A stretch of DNA of 64,000 nucleotides from Nitrospira sp. (GCA_030123605.1 CP126123.1:558001-622000); one strand, 5' to 3'; counted from the first letter of the stretch, positions 37,372 to 45,609 are shown. Numbers and translations: made by a program. Notes: generated by a model from the sequence alone, not told the origin.

Positions 37372-39243
37372 ATGACTTCGTCTACTGTTGCAGCCACGCC
37401 TGAACTCCTGACCGTCCTGGCCAATAAAGCCACACAACTTCGTATCGACAGCGTCAAGGCGACGAGCGAGGCCGGGAGCGGCCATCCGTCAAGCTGTTGT
37501 TCGGCAGCGGACATTGCCGCGGTGTTGTTTTTTTCAGTGATGCGGTATGACCCGAAGAATCCCAAGTTGCCCAACAGCGACCGTTTCGTCCTTTCGAAAG
37601 GGCACGCGGCGCCCCTGCTCTATGCGGCCTGGGCGGAAGCCGGTCTGTTTCCCAAGTCGGACCTGCTGAAACTTCGTACGATTTCCTCCGACCTCGAAGG
37701 CCATCCGACTCCCCGCCTTCCCTTCGTGGACATGGCCACAGGGTCGTTGGGGCAGGGATTGCCGGCCGGTGTCGGTCTTGCCTTCAACGCGAAGTCCATC
37801 GACAAGACCGATTACCGTACCTACGTGTTGATGGGCGACGGAGAATCCGCCGAAGGCTCCGTGTGGGAAGCGGCGGAAGTCGCCCGCCACACCGCCTTGG
37901 ACAACCTCTGCGCCATCGTCGATGTGAACCGGCTGGGGCAAAGCGATCCGACCATGCTGCAGCATGACATGGAGGCCTATCGCGCCCGATGGGCGGGGTT
38001 CGGCTGGCACGCCATCGTCGTGGACGGCCATGATGTCGGCGCCCTGCTGACGGCCTTCGACGAGGCGGCGCGCACCAAGGGTCGACCGACGGTCCTGTTG
38101 GCGAAGACCTTCAAGGGGCATGGCATCTCCTTTATCGAGGATCTTCCGGATTGGCATGGAAAACCTCTGAAGAAGGGCGAGGAAACTCAGAAAGCTCTGG
38201 ATGAACTCACGCGCCAGTTGAAGCCCAATTCAACACAGCCGAAGATCCACCTGCCTACGGCAGGCAAGGCACCGGCGACTTCCAAGGGCACGATGGCCCC
38301 CGCGCCTTACAAGCTCGGCGATTCCGCCGCGACGCGGGAAGCCTTCGGAGTGGCGCTCCTGGCTCTGGGCGAAGCGAATCCGCTGGTGGTCGCCCTCGAT
38401 GCCGACGTGAAGAACTCCACGTACAGCGATAAGTTCGGCAAACGGTTCCCCGACCGATTCCTCGAAAACTTTATCGCCGAACAAAATATGCTAGGCGCCG
38501 CCGCCGGCATCGCGGCTTGCGGCAAGATTCCTTTCGTCGCCACCTTTGCCGCATTCTTCACGCGGGCCTACGATTTCATCCGCATGGCCGCCATCAGCCA
38601 GTCGAACCTGAAGCTGGTCGGGACGCACGTCGGCGTCAGCATCGGGGAAGACGGCCCGTCGCAGATGGGGCTGGAGGATTTGGCCATGATGTCGACCCAG
38701 CCCGGGGTGACGGTGTTGTACCCGTCCGACGCCCTGTCGATGTACAAGCTGGTCGAAGCGGCCGCCGCCCATAAGGGAATGGTGTATCTGCGGGCCGGTC
38801 GTCCCAAGACACCGGTGATCTATGGTTCCGATGAAACGTTTCGCATCGGCGGATCGAAAGTGATCCGGCAAAGCGCGGCGGATCAGCTGACGATCGTTGC
38901 CGCAGGCGTCACTCTGTTCGAAGCCTTGAAGGCGCATGAGCAATTGAAGGCCGCAGGGATCGCGACGCGCGTCGTGGATCTGTACAGCATCGTGCCGGTG
39001 GATCGGCAGGCGTTGGTCGACTGCGCGAAGGCGACGGGCGGGCGCTTCTTGACCGTCGAGGATCACTACGCCCATGGCGGAATCGGCGACGTCGTGCTGA
39101 GTGCGCTGGCGTCGGAAGGCGTACGGGTTCGGAAGTTGGCGGTACGTGAGATTCCGCGCAGCGGAAAGCCGGAGGAACTCGTCGATCATTTCGGAATCGG
39201 AGTACGTTCGATTGTCGAAGCCGCCAAAGAAATCCTCCGCTGA
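37372..39243 (+). CDS. tkt: Transketolase
   Basis: Transketolase moves two-carbon units between sugar phosphates in the pentose-phosphate and Calvin-type pathways. The 623-residue protein carries SEAGSGHPSSC, the thiamine-diphosphate motif GDGESAEGSVWEAAEVA...VDVN, and the catalytic Glu in FIAEQNMLGAAAG. Length and sequence resemble the shorter animal/archaeal-type enzymes rather than E. coli TktA (about 660). ATG 37372 has AAAGGA 7 bases upstream. It is divergent from the pyr operon and its 3' end overlaps the Crp/Fnr gene. Confidence 0.95.
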   Translation: MTSSTVAATPELLTVLANKATQLRIDSVKATSEAGSGHPSSCCSAADIAAVLFFSVMRYDPKNPKLPNSDRFVLSKGHAAPLLYAAWAEAGLFPKSDLLKLRTISSDLEGHPTPRLPFVDMATGSLGQGLPAGVGLAFNAKSIDKTDYRTYVLMGDGESAEGSVWEAAEVARHTALDNLCAIVDVNRLGQSDPTMLQHDMEAYRARWAGFGWHAIVVDGHDVGALLTAFDEAARTKGRPTVLLAKTFKGHGISFIEDLPDWHGKPLKKGEETQKALDELTRQLKPNSTQPKIHLPTAGKAPATSKGTMAPAPYKLGDSAATREAFGVALLALGEANPLVVALDADVKNSTYSDKFGKRFPDRFLENFIAEQNMLGAAAGIAACGKIPFVATFAAFFTRAYDFIRMAAISQSNLKLVGTHVGVSIGEDGPSQMGLEDLAMMSTQPGVTVLYPSDALSMYKLVEAAAAHKGMVYLRAGRPKTPVIYGSDETFRIGGSKVIRQSAADQLTIVAAGVTLFEALKAHEQLKAAGIATRVVDLYSIVPVDRQALVDCAKATGGRFLTVEDHYAHGGIGDVVLSALASEGVRVRKLAVREIPRSGKPEELVDHFGIGVRSIVEAAKEILR

Positions 39244-39940
39244 ACGGTCCGGCCAGGACGTTCCGGGCGGGCTGAACCAGATTCCCCTCCTCAACATCCT
39301 CAGCGCGAAGGATCGCCAGCAGGTCTTGGGCAACCTGACGGAAACCCGCTATGGGAGAGGGCAGTATATTTTTCGCGAAGGTGATCCCACCGAGTACTTC
39401 CATATCGTCAAAGAAGGCACGGTCAAGTGCGTCAAATCTTCCCTCGACGGGAAAGAATGCACGCTGAAGGTACTCATGCCGGGAGACTTGTTTTGCTGCG
39501 ACGCCGCCACGTTCGACGGAGCCTGCCATCCGGGGACGGCTCAACCGATGGGTGAGGTCAGCGTGTTGCGGATGCGGAAAGAGGCCTACTTCGACATGTT
39601 GCGGCGTAACCCAGACGCTGCGATGGAAGTCATTCGTTATCTGGGCAATCGGCTCAACGAAGCGCAGGAGAAGGCCAAGATCCTCGCGCTTGACCGGGCA
39701 GATCAACGATTGGCCTCCTTGCTGGTGGGTCTGGCTGAGCGAACGGGCGTCAATGAACCGAACGGTATTCGAGTGGCCGTTCGCCTCACCCGCGAGGATA
39801 TGGCGAATATGGTGGGGGTGACGACTGAAACCGCCATTCGGATCATGGCGCGGTTCAAGAAGGATCGTCTGGTGTCCGGGACCGCTGCGCGCCTCATCAT
39901 TCGCGACCTCCACAAACTGAAATTGTTGGCTTCCACGTAA
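39212..39940 (+). CDS. Crp/Fnr-family transcriptional regulator
   Basis: The protein has an N-terminal cyclic-nucleotide-binding-type beta barrel (LNILSAKDRQQVL, GQYIFREGDPTEYFHIVKEG, LMPGDLF) and a C-terminal winged helix (LTREDMANMVGVTTETAIRIM), about 240 residues in all. Cysteines occur at VKCVKS, KECTL, LFCCDAA and DGACHPG, but not in the N-terminal four-Cys Fnr pattern, so its signal (NO, redox, nucleotide) is open. The start is uncertain: TTG 39212 has GGAG upstream and overlaps tkt by 32 bases; GTG 39101 is less likely. It is directly followed by a palindromic operator and nirK. Confidence 0.85.
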   Translation: MSKPPKKSSAERSGQDVPGGLNQIPLLNILSAKDRQQVLGNLTETRYGRGQYIFREGDPTEYFHIVKEGTVKCVKSSLDGKECTLKVLMPGDLFCCDAATFDGACHPGTAQPMGEVSVLRMRKEAYFDMLRRNPDAAMEVIRYLGNRLNEAQEKAKILALDRADQRLASLLVGLAERTGVNEPNGIRVAVRLTREDMANMVGVTTETAIRIMARFKKDRLVSGTAARLIIRDLHKLKLLAST

Positions 39941-39970
39941 TTTTTTTCACGACAAACCGACAATCTTCAT

Positions 39971-39994
39971 AAAACATGACAATTGTCATGTTTT
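39971..39994. promoter_or_regulatory. Perfect 24-bp palindromic operator upstream of nirK
   Basis: The half-site AAAACATGACAA is followed by its exact complement TTGTCATGTTTT. Read as ATGAC-N4-GTCAT it has the half-site spacing of Crp/Fnr boxes and keeps the TGA core. Its centre (39982.5) lies 41.5 bases before the start expected from the -10 at 40012. It could also fold as a terminator hairpin after the regulator gene. Confidence 0.75.
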
Positions 39995-40017
39995 GTTGTC
40001 TGCGCCTCTCGTATGGT
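39990..40017 (+). promoter_or_regulatory. Putative activator-dependent nirK promoter
   Basis: A -10 candidate TATGGT (40012-40017) is preceded only by a poor -35 (GTTTTG, 39990-39995) lying in the palindrome edge. That is what a class II activator-dependent promoter would look like. The leader is about 74 bases, with AGGAGG before the ATG. Confidence 0.4.
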
Positions 40018-40097
40018 GCATCCTGACACAGCCCATTCGAGCGCTCCGAATGTGGAACGACGAGAGAGCAGCGCACAGCTAACTACAGGAGGCAGAC

Positions 40098-41099
40098 ATG
40101 CAACAGGGAGAAACGCAGCGGGTATCGGGACGCAGTCGGTGCAAGACGGCGTCCATTGCGGGGATAGCGTTGGGAGTGATCGCCGGCATGGCCGTCTCCG
40201 CTCACGCGAAGACGCATGACGTCAAAATGACGGCGGTGGAGACCGACATCGTGATCGACGGCAGCGGTGAACGATATGCCGCCTGGACGTTCAACGGACA
40301 ATTTCCAGGACCGGTGGTGCGTGTCACGGAAGGCGATACCATCAATTTCACCTTGACGAATCCGGAGACCAACAAAAATCCTCATGCCATGGACTTTCAT
40401 GCGGCGGAGATCGACTTCTTAAAGAACTATCGGGCGATCAACGCCGGTGAAACGATCAGCTTTACCTTCGTCGCCAAGAAGCCCGGAGTATTCTTTTACC
40501 ATTGCGGGGCGCCGCCGATGATTCAACACGTGGCGCGCGGCATGTTCGGGGCGATCATCGTGGATCCGAAGGACGCCAAGGTGTGGCCGAAGGCGGATCG
40601 GGAATATGTGTTGGTCCAGTCCGAATACTATAAGAATCCCAACGATGTGCAGGCGATGTTCGACCGGAAGTACGATGGGGTCTTGTTCAACGGCGGTATC
40701 TTCAAGTACCACCCGTTCGTGACCGGCGGCGGTAAGTTGGATGCGAAGCCCGGCGAGCGGGTGCGGTTCTACTTCGTCAATGCAGGTCCGAATGAGTTCT
40801 CCGCGTTACATCCGATCGGAGAAATCTGGGACAACGTGTACGAGAGCGGCAACCCTGCCAACAATCTGAAGGGCGTGCAGACCTACGTGGTCGGACCGGG
40901 GAGCGCGGCGACGTTTGACATCGTCGCGGAATCCGCCGGCGCTTATCCGATCGTGACGCACTCCCTCACGGGTGCCCTGCGCGGAGCCATCGCGGTGTTG
41001 GTGGCCGGGCCGGATGCCAAACCGGCGCCCTTGATGCCGATGGTGCCATGGGAAATCACCGTGCCGGAAACGGGCATTACGCCGCCTTCCGGACACTGA
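40098..41099 (+). CDS. nirK: Copper-containing nitrite reductase (NirK)
   Basis: NirK reduces nitrite to nitric oxide in the periplasm. The 333-residue protein has a signal peptide (IAGIALGVIAGMAVSAHA) and two cupredoxin domains. All copper ligands can be placed: type 1 His96, Cys136, His144, Met149 (PHAMDFH, FYHCGAPP, QHVARGMFG); type 2 His101, His135, His288 (VTHSL). The catalytic Asp99 and His238 (ALHPIGEIWD) are also present. ATG 40098 follows AGGAGG. It is first of a row of exported proteins and lies behind a Crp/Fnr-type palindrome. NO production or detoxification of nitrite are both possible. Confidence 0.93.
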   Translation: MQQGETQRVSGRSRCKTASIAGIALGVIAGMAVSAHAKTHDVKMTAVETDIVIDGSGERYAAWTFNGQFPGPVVRVTEGDTINFTLTNPETNKNPHAMDFHAAEIDFLKNYRAINAGETISFTFVAKKPGVFFYHCGAPPMIQHVARGMFGAIIVDPKDAKVWPKADREYVLVQSEYYKNPNDVQAMFDRKYDGVLFNGGIFKYHPFVTGGGKLDAKPGERVRFYFVNAGPNEFSALHPIGEIWDNVYESGNPANNLKGVQTYVVGPGSAATFDIVAESAGAYPIVTHSLTGALRGAIAVLVAGPDAKPAPLMPMVPWEITVPETGITPPSGH

Positions 41100-41109
41100 T
41101 GAAGTTCAG

Positions 41110-41141
41110 GGAGCGATCGGCCTTTCAGGGTCGATCGCTCC
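41110..41141 (+). terminator. Perfect hairpin after nirK
   Basis: GGAGCGATCG (41110-41119) pairs perfectly with CGATCGCTCC (41132-41141) around a 12-base loop, 10 bases after the nirK stop. The T-run is minimal (TT). It may terminate or stabilise the nirK message and so separate its level from that of downstream genes. Confidence 0.5.
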
Positions 41142-41202
41142 TTGCCGAGGAATACGATGATGGGTTTCTTGTTACAAGATCCTTGGTCGATGGGAGGTAT
41201 CG

Positions 41203-41550
41203 ATGCGACCACGTGGAATGGACCTGTGTTGCCTCCTCCTGATCGTGGGAGGATCGGCGACTTCGGCCGCTGCCGAACCCTCACACGAGCGCCTGACGCT
41301 CTCCTTATCCGGACCAGACTGTTCCGTCCAACGCCGGTCCATCGCCGAGGCGCTGTCACAACACTCGGGCGTCACACGCGTTGACCTGGAGACGGTGCCG
41401 GACCATGCGCTCCTGGATGTGGTGCGCGGTTCGGTAACCGCGGAGATTCTCACCACGGCGGTGAAATCGCGGTTGAACCCGGAGAGCGCTTGTCGCGTCG
41501 AATTGATGGAGTCCTGCGTCACCGCCGGTCCTCCCATGGCGAAGCATTGA
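41203..41550 (+). CDS. Exported small protein with HMA-like fold
   Basis: The 115-residue protein has a signal peptide (LCCLLLIVGGSATSAAAE). The ~85-residue mature part reads like a heavy-metal-associated (ferredoxin-like) domain: LTLSLSGPDC, then SIAEALSQHSGVTRVDLETV, LLDVVRGSVTAEILTTAV. The usual CxxC is replaced by a single Cys (GPDC), with two more Cys near the C-terminus (ACRVELMESC) that could complete a metal site or a disulphide. ATG 41203 follows GGGAGG. Directly downstream of nirK, it may be a copper chaperone or sensor, but this is inference. Confidence 0.6.
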   Translation: MRPRGMDLCCLLLIVGGSATSAAAEPSHERLTLSLSGPDCSVQRRSIAEALSQHSGVTRVDLETVPDHALLDVVRGSVTAEILTTAVKSRLNPESACRVELMESCVTAGPPMAKH

Positions 41551-41734
41551 ACCAGGGCCGTCGCTTCCACAGAGACAAGGTCGTGAGTGACGAAGCTCGG
41601 TGCCGTCGGAAAAAAGACCTTTCCGCCCACACATCCTGCCGAGTCGAGACCATGAAATCCAGCACCGCCTCCGACACCGTTTCGACGATGCGGTGACGTG
41701 CGGCTTCGGCAGTCCACCAGACGAAGGGCGAATC

Positions 41735-42346
41735 ATGCGGTCAAGGTGGACGACCATGTGGTGGCCGGCGGCTCTCCTGGCCGCGGCGTATTTCTGCACA
41801 GGCACCGGCCTCTGGGCGCAAGAAGCGGTGCTCGAATTCCCGATCCGGCCGTTCAACGTCGATGTCATGCTCCGCCAACAGACCTTCGCTCCCGACGATC
41901 GCGAAATCGGCGTGCAGGCCGGGATTACGGCCTTGCGATACGGGAATGTGGAGGTTCGGACCATCTACCAATATTTCAGCGTGCACACCCAGGAATTTCG
42001 AACCGATCAACATTCGGTCTTTCTGAATCCTCGCTGGAACAATTTCATCGATATTTTGGACTTTCCGAAACACAAGCCCTTGAACCGGACTATCAGGCAT
42101 CTGTTGTTCGGTCCATTGGAGGATCGAGCGGTACCGTACGTCGGTCTCCTTGGCGGTGGGGTGATGCCGGGTCCGGGGCACCGATCGCCGGGCCATTTGA
42201 TCGGAGGCCAGGTCGGGGTACGGTTTCCGGTCGCACGCAGTCTTTCCGTCGATATCGGAGTACAGTACACACAGTACGGCGTGGATTTCCGCGGCGAAGC
42301 GGGACAGGCGCAACAATGGGTATTCTTGACCGGCGTCCGATTTTAG
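41735..42346 (+). CDS. Exported protein, probable outer-membrane beta barrel
   Basis: The 203-residue protein has a signal peptide (MWWPAALLAAAYFCTGTGLWAQ) and a mature part rich in aromatic beta strands (EVRTIYQYFSVHTQEF, LIGGQVGVRFPVARSLSVDIGVQYTQYG) that ends in Phe (VFLTGVRF), the classical terminal residue of outer-membrane barrels. It may be a small barrel of the PagL/OmpW size range, but no family can be named. I choose ATG 41735; the open frame upstream to 41600 is not family-like. The next gene overlaps its 3' end by 31 bases. Confidence 0.6.
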   Translation: MRSRWTTMWWPAALLAAAYFCTGTGLWAQEAVLEFPIRPFNVDVMLRQQTFAPDDREIGVQAGITALRYGNVEVRTIYQYFSVHTQEFRTDQHSVFLNPRWNNFIDILDFPKHKPLNRTIRHLLFGPLEDRAVPYVGLLGGGVMPGPGHRSPGHLIGGQVGVRFPVARSLSVDIGVQYTQYGVDFRGEAGQAQQWVFLTGVRF

Positions 42347-43377
42347 CGCGCGTGCGGCCAAGCCGGTTGGGATGGACGGCGATGCTCCTCCTGCTCCTGC
42401 CCGGTTGTGGTCTGCTCATCGATGCCGTCGAAAAGGTGTGGCCCGTCACCGGGAACGAGGTGGATGCGATCTGCACCCGCTCGCGGGTGCAGATCGGCTT
42501 GGCCATGGAACCCTTCCGACCGTTCGTGTTTCCGACCATCTGGACCGACGAGGGGGCTCGCGTGAGCGGACTGGACGTCGAACTCGTGCGTGCGATGACC
42601 GATGAATTGTCTCGGCGCTGTGGTCGTCCCATAACGCCTGTCTTGCACCTGGTGCGGTTCAGGGATCTCTTTCGATTGTTGAATGAGGGACAGCTCGATT
42701 GGTTCGTGTCTGCGGTGGCGGCGAATATCCCTGCGCCGGATCGGGCCGGCGTCGCCTATTCGATTCCCTATTTCTATGGCGGTGGGAGCGGCGGCATGGC
42801 GAGGAATCACGAGGTCCTCGACCGGGTGCGGACGAACCTCCGGGAACAAACAACCCACCCCCATCCGGACCGACTCGCGGTGACGCGGCACGCCCTGGAC
42901 GGATTGACGATCGCGGTGCAGGACGGCACCAGCGCCTATCACTATGCGGAGGCGAACCTGAGCGCCAACCGGTTGCTCGTGTGCGATTCGCTACCCGCCG
43001 CCTTCGAATATGCGGACTCCCAGGCGACGCCTCCGATCGACGTCATTCTGGGCGCTCAGCCGGTGTTGGAGTACATGGTGACAAGGGTGCGCAAGGATTG
43101 GGCCTTGTTGACCCGCGACAACGGGGCGCCGTTGTTGTTGACGAAGGGTCACTATGTGGTCGCGATGGCGGAGGAAAGTTACCGGTTGCGTTGGCTGGTC
43201 AATGACCTGTTGTTGAAGTTGGATGAGTCCGGCCGGCTGCAGGAGATGCGGAAGCGCTGGCTCGATGAGGAGTACGCCTTTCCACGGCGCGCCTCGTTGG
43301 AGGGGTTGCCGTTCGATGTCGAAAAAATGGCGGCCCACTATACTCAGGGGACTTGTCGTATCAAGCCGGAGCCCTGA
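42316..43377 (+). CDS. Family-3 solute-binding lipoprotein without a transporter
   Basis: The 353-residue protein has a hydrophobic leader ending LLLLPGC (lipobox-like, about residue 31) and a periplasmic binding protein fold of the amino-acid (SBP_bac_3) type: VQIGLAMEPFRPFVFPTIW, GLDVELVRAMTDEL, LLNEGQLDWFVSAVA, YSIPYFYGG, LTIAVQDGTSAYHYAEANL, LLLKLDESGRLQEMRKRWL. There is no ABC permease or ATPase nearby, so it may be a ligand sensor rather than an importer subunit. ATG 42316 overlaps the previous gene by 31 bases; internal alternatives are GTG 42352 and ATG 42382. Confidence 0.75.
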   Translation: MGILDRRPILARVRPSRLGWTAMLLLLLPGCGLLIDAVEKVWPVTGNEVDAICTRSRVQIGLAMEPFRPFVFPTIWTDEGARVSGLDVELVRAMTDELSRRCGRPITPVLHLVRFRDLFRLLNEGQLDWFVSAVAANIPAPDRAGVAYSIPYFYGGGSGGMARNHEVLDRVRTNLREQTTHPHPDRLAVTRHALDGLTIAVQDGTSAYHYAEANLSANRLLVCDSLPAAFEYADSQATPPIDVILGAQPVLEYMVTRVRKDWALLTRDNGAPLLLTKGHYVVAMAEESYRLRWLVNDLLLKLDESGRLQEMRKRWLDEEYAFPRRASLEGLPFDVEKMAAHYTQGTCRIKPEP

Positions 43378-43400
43378 ATGTTCCGAATAGGAGGACGATC

Positions 43401-44156
43401 ATGAAGAGGCATGGGGTTTTCGCGTTGATGGTGGCCGTCACCCTGATGATCGGTCAGCTACCCGCGGAGGCCGTGGAACGGGCGGAAGCGGAGGAGACCG
43501 CCAGGTTATTGGCCAAACTCCTGCAATCCGGCCGCATCGTGATCGAGCGCAATCAATCGCTGATCGATGATCCCCACAAGGGCGAGAAGGGATTCACGCC
43601 GGACCTGTTCGAACAACAACTAGCGCAGGAATTTCGTCTCAAGACAGGGATCGACCTGACCTCGCTATCCAAGACACCGGTGTCCACGACGCTCCCGCCG
43701 CTGGCCAAGGAACTCTTGCCCGCGTTGGTGCAGGCCAGTCGAGAGGTGATCCGCGAGGCTCAGGTGGTCATCAATCAGCGGGGCATCGGTTATAAAAACT
43801 TCATCCCGGCGACCTATGGGAGTCAGGCTTCGGCACGCTTTTCACGGTCATCCCATGTGCGTCTGAAGCAAACGACCAATCAGCCGCGGAATCCGAAAAA
43901 CGAGCCGGATGAATATGAGGCGTCGGTATTGCAGTGGCTCGCGGGTCGACCGCGCGCCGAAGCGTATGTCAGTGAGTTGACCGAGGAGGGGCGCACGTTG
44001 CGGGTGGTCATGCCGATCTACTATGCCAAAGACTGTCTGACCTGTCACGGCGAACCGAAGGGCGACCTCGACATCTCCGGCTATCCGAAGGAAGGGCACA
44101 AGGAAGGCGACCTCGCGGGAGCCATCACGGTGACTGCGCCCTTGACGTCGCGATGA
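43401..44156 (+). CDS. DUF3365 (Tll0287-like) periplasmic c-type haem protein
   Basis: The 251-residue exported protein (signal peptide VFALMVAVTLMIGQLPAEA) matches the Tll0287-like DUF3365 layout: a helical N-terminal half (LLAKLLQSGRIVIERNQ) and a PAS-like C-terminal half with one haem site, CLTCHGEPKGDLDISGYPKE (Cys212, Cys215, His216). The C-terminal GDLAGAITVTAPL is also typical. Such domains are thought to act as redox or gas sensors, often fused to signalling modules; this one stands alone. ATG 43401 follows AGGAGG, 23 bases after the binding-protein gene, so both are probably in one operon with nirK. Confidence 0.82.
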   Translation: MKRHGVFALMVAVTLMIGQLPAEAVERAEAEETARLLAKLLQSGRIVIERNQSLIDDPHKGEKGFTPDLFEQQLAQEFRLKTGIDLTSLSKTPVSTTLPPLAKELLPALVQASREVIREAQVVINQRGIGYKNFIPATYGSQASARFSRSSHVRLKQTTNQPRNPKNEPDEYEASVLQWLAGRPRAEAYVSELTEEGRTLRVVMPIYYAKDCLTCHGEPKGDLDISGYPKEGHKEGDLAGAITVTAPLTSR

Positions 44157-44171
44157 GATGATCGGACCATA

Positions 44172-44204
44172 CCTTCTCGTCGCGAGAAGGAGGAGCCGTG
44201 CTCC
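44172..44204. terminator. Tandem hairpins between convergent genes
   Basis: CCTTCTCG-TCG-CGAGAAGG (44172-44190) is a perfect 8-bp stem. GGAGC-CGT-GCTCC (44192-44204) follows at once. They lie between the haem-protein gene and the convergent cupin gene; no long T-run is present. Confidence 0.5.
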
Positions 44205-44237
44205 GAGTGAGGAAAGCCCCGTGACCGGCGACCTGAG

Positions 44238-44558
44238 TCAAGCCTGACTCGGTGCGACGAACACCAGCACTTTCAATCGCCGCTCCGTATGGTTTTTCAC
44301 GCCATGTTCGTCACCGGCCGGAGCCATGGTACCCTGACCGGGGCCCAGCACCTGTTTCTCCGACCCGACTTGGAACGTGCCCTCCCCTTCCAACACGATA
44401 TAGATCTTGTCCTGTTCGCCGTGAATATGGCCCTTCTGTTCCTGGCCCGGCTCGAAACAATACACGTCGCAGAAAAACCGTGACGTCTGGAACAGGTTAT
44501 TCTTCTTCATCTTCTCGTTGCTGAACTGCTGAAAATCCGACAGTGCAATCACTTTCAT
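44238..44558 (-). CDS. Small cupin-domain protein
   Basis: The 106-residue protein is a single cupin barrel. Motif 1 is CFEPGQEQKGHIHGEQDKIYIVLEGEG (spread over residues 34-60) and motif 2 is GPGQGTMAPAGDEHGVKN. The His residues of HIH, the Glu/Asp of EQDK, and His of DEHG could bind a metal. The substrate is not deducible; single cupins range from isomerases and dioxygenases to metal-bound sensors. The ATG overlaps the stop of the HdrB/SdhE-like gene by 4 bases, so the two are coupled. Confidence 0.8.
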   Translation of the reverse strand: MKVIALSDFQQFSNEKMKKNNLFQTSRFFCDVYCFEPGQEQKGHIHGEQDKIYIVLEGEGTFQVGSEKQVLGPGQGTMAPAGDEHGVKNHTERRLKVLVFVAPSQA

Positions 44559-45478
44559 GTGGTCGGCTCCGGCGGCAAGGGTTGACGGTGTGGTGCTTGT
44601 GTAGACATACGTGTGATGATGCTGTCCACCGGGATGAGGTGCCGCGAGAGGCCCAACTCCGGCGCAGGAATTCCCATCGCCAGACCGAGCAGCTGCGGCA
44701 GATGGAGAATGGGAAGGTTGAGCGTGGTTTTCACGGCCTGTCCGGCCCGTTCCTGGTAGATATCCAGGCTCATGTGACAGAGCGGACAGGGTGTCACCAT
44801 GAAGTCGGCGCCGTGGTCACGCGCATCCTTCATATTGGTTCCGGCCATGGCGACCGCGATGGCTTCTTTCTCGAGGATGATGGGAAACCCGCAACATTTC
44901 GTCCTGCCGGCATAGGCGACCGGCTCCCCGCCGACCGCGCGAATGATCTTTTCCAGCGAGGTGGGGTTTTCGGGATCGTCGAACCCCAGTTCCCAGGATG
45001 GCCGCAGCATGTAGCAACCGTAGAACGGGGCGATGCGAAGATCACGGAAAGGCGTCGTGACCTGGTTCGCTACGCACGTGAGTCCGATGTCCCGGACGGC
45101 GATCCAGAGGAGGTGTTTCACCTGGATGTTGCCGCCGTACGCCATGCCGTCTTTGGCGAGGATGCGATTGATACGGTCGAGCGTCGCCCGCTCTTGTTTC
45201 AACCGTCGGTTCGCCGCGCTCATCACCCCCTGGCAGGTGCCGCAGATCGTCATGATGTCCAGCCCCAACCGTTCCGCCTGCGCAAAGGTCCTGGCGTTCA
45301 AGGCGAGGGCCAGGTCGGGATCGGCCTCGCCGATGACGCCTGCTCCGCAGCAGGAGGAGGCGGCGAGTTCGATGACCTCGATGCCCAACCGCCCGATGAT
45401 CGCCATCGTGGATTGATAGAGTTCCGGCGTCGCACCCTTGGCGGCGCAGCCTGGATAGAGGGCAAACTTGAGCGGCAT
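44555..45478 (-). CDS. CCG-domain iron-sulphur protein (HdrB / SdhE type)
   Basis: The 307-residue protein has two cysteine-rich CCG domains: YPGCAAKG, SSCCGAGV, CGTCQG in the first half and YGCYMLRP, TKCCGFPI, CPLCH in the second. In HdrB these ligate unusual [4Fe-4S] clusters; in type E succinate:quinone reductases the same module (SdhE) replaces the membrane anchor. An SdhB-like protein is encoded 10 kb away (55496-56458), so SdhE is a plausible identity. I choose ATG 45478 with GGGAGGT upstream. The cupin gene follows with an ATGA overlap. Confidence 0.82.
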   Translation of the reverse strand: MPLKFALYPGCAAKGATPELYQSTMAIIGRLGIEVIELAASSCCGAGVIGEADPDLALALNARTFAQAERLGLDIMTICGTCQGVMSAANRRLKQERATLDRINRILAKDGMAYGGNIQVKHLLWIAVRDIGLTCVANQVTTPFRDLRIAPFYGCYMLRPSWELGFDDPENPTSLEKIIRAVGGEPVAYAGRTKCCGFPIILEKEAIAVAMAGTNMKDARDHGADFMVTPCPLCHMSLDIYQERAGQAVKTTLNLPILHLPQLLGLAMGIPAPELGLSRHLIPVDSIITRMSTQAPHRQPLPPEPTT

Positions 45479-45609
45479 CGGTACGGTCACCTCCCTGGAG
45501 CCTGTCTCAGCAACCATAGCCTATTTGCTGCCTCGATTGACAGTCTGAGCTAAGGTTCACACGAGGGGATTCACAAAGGAAAACCCTGCCTGCACGGAAG
45601 AGGCTTCGA

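Noticed and set aside
41698-42315. Long N-terminal extension of the solute-binding lipoprotein
   Set aside because: The extension is Arg-rich out-of-frame sequence over the 41735-42346 gene; a signal peptide with lipobox appears only from 42316 onwards.
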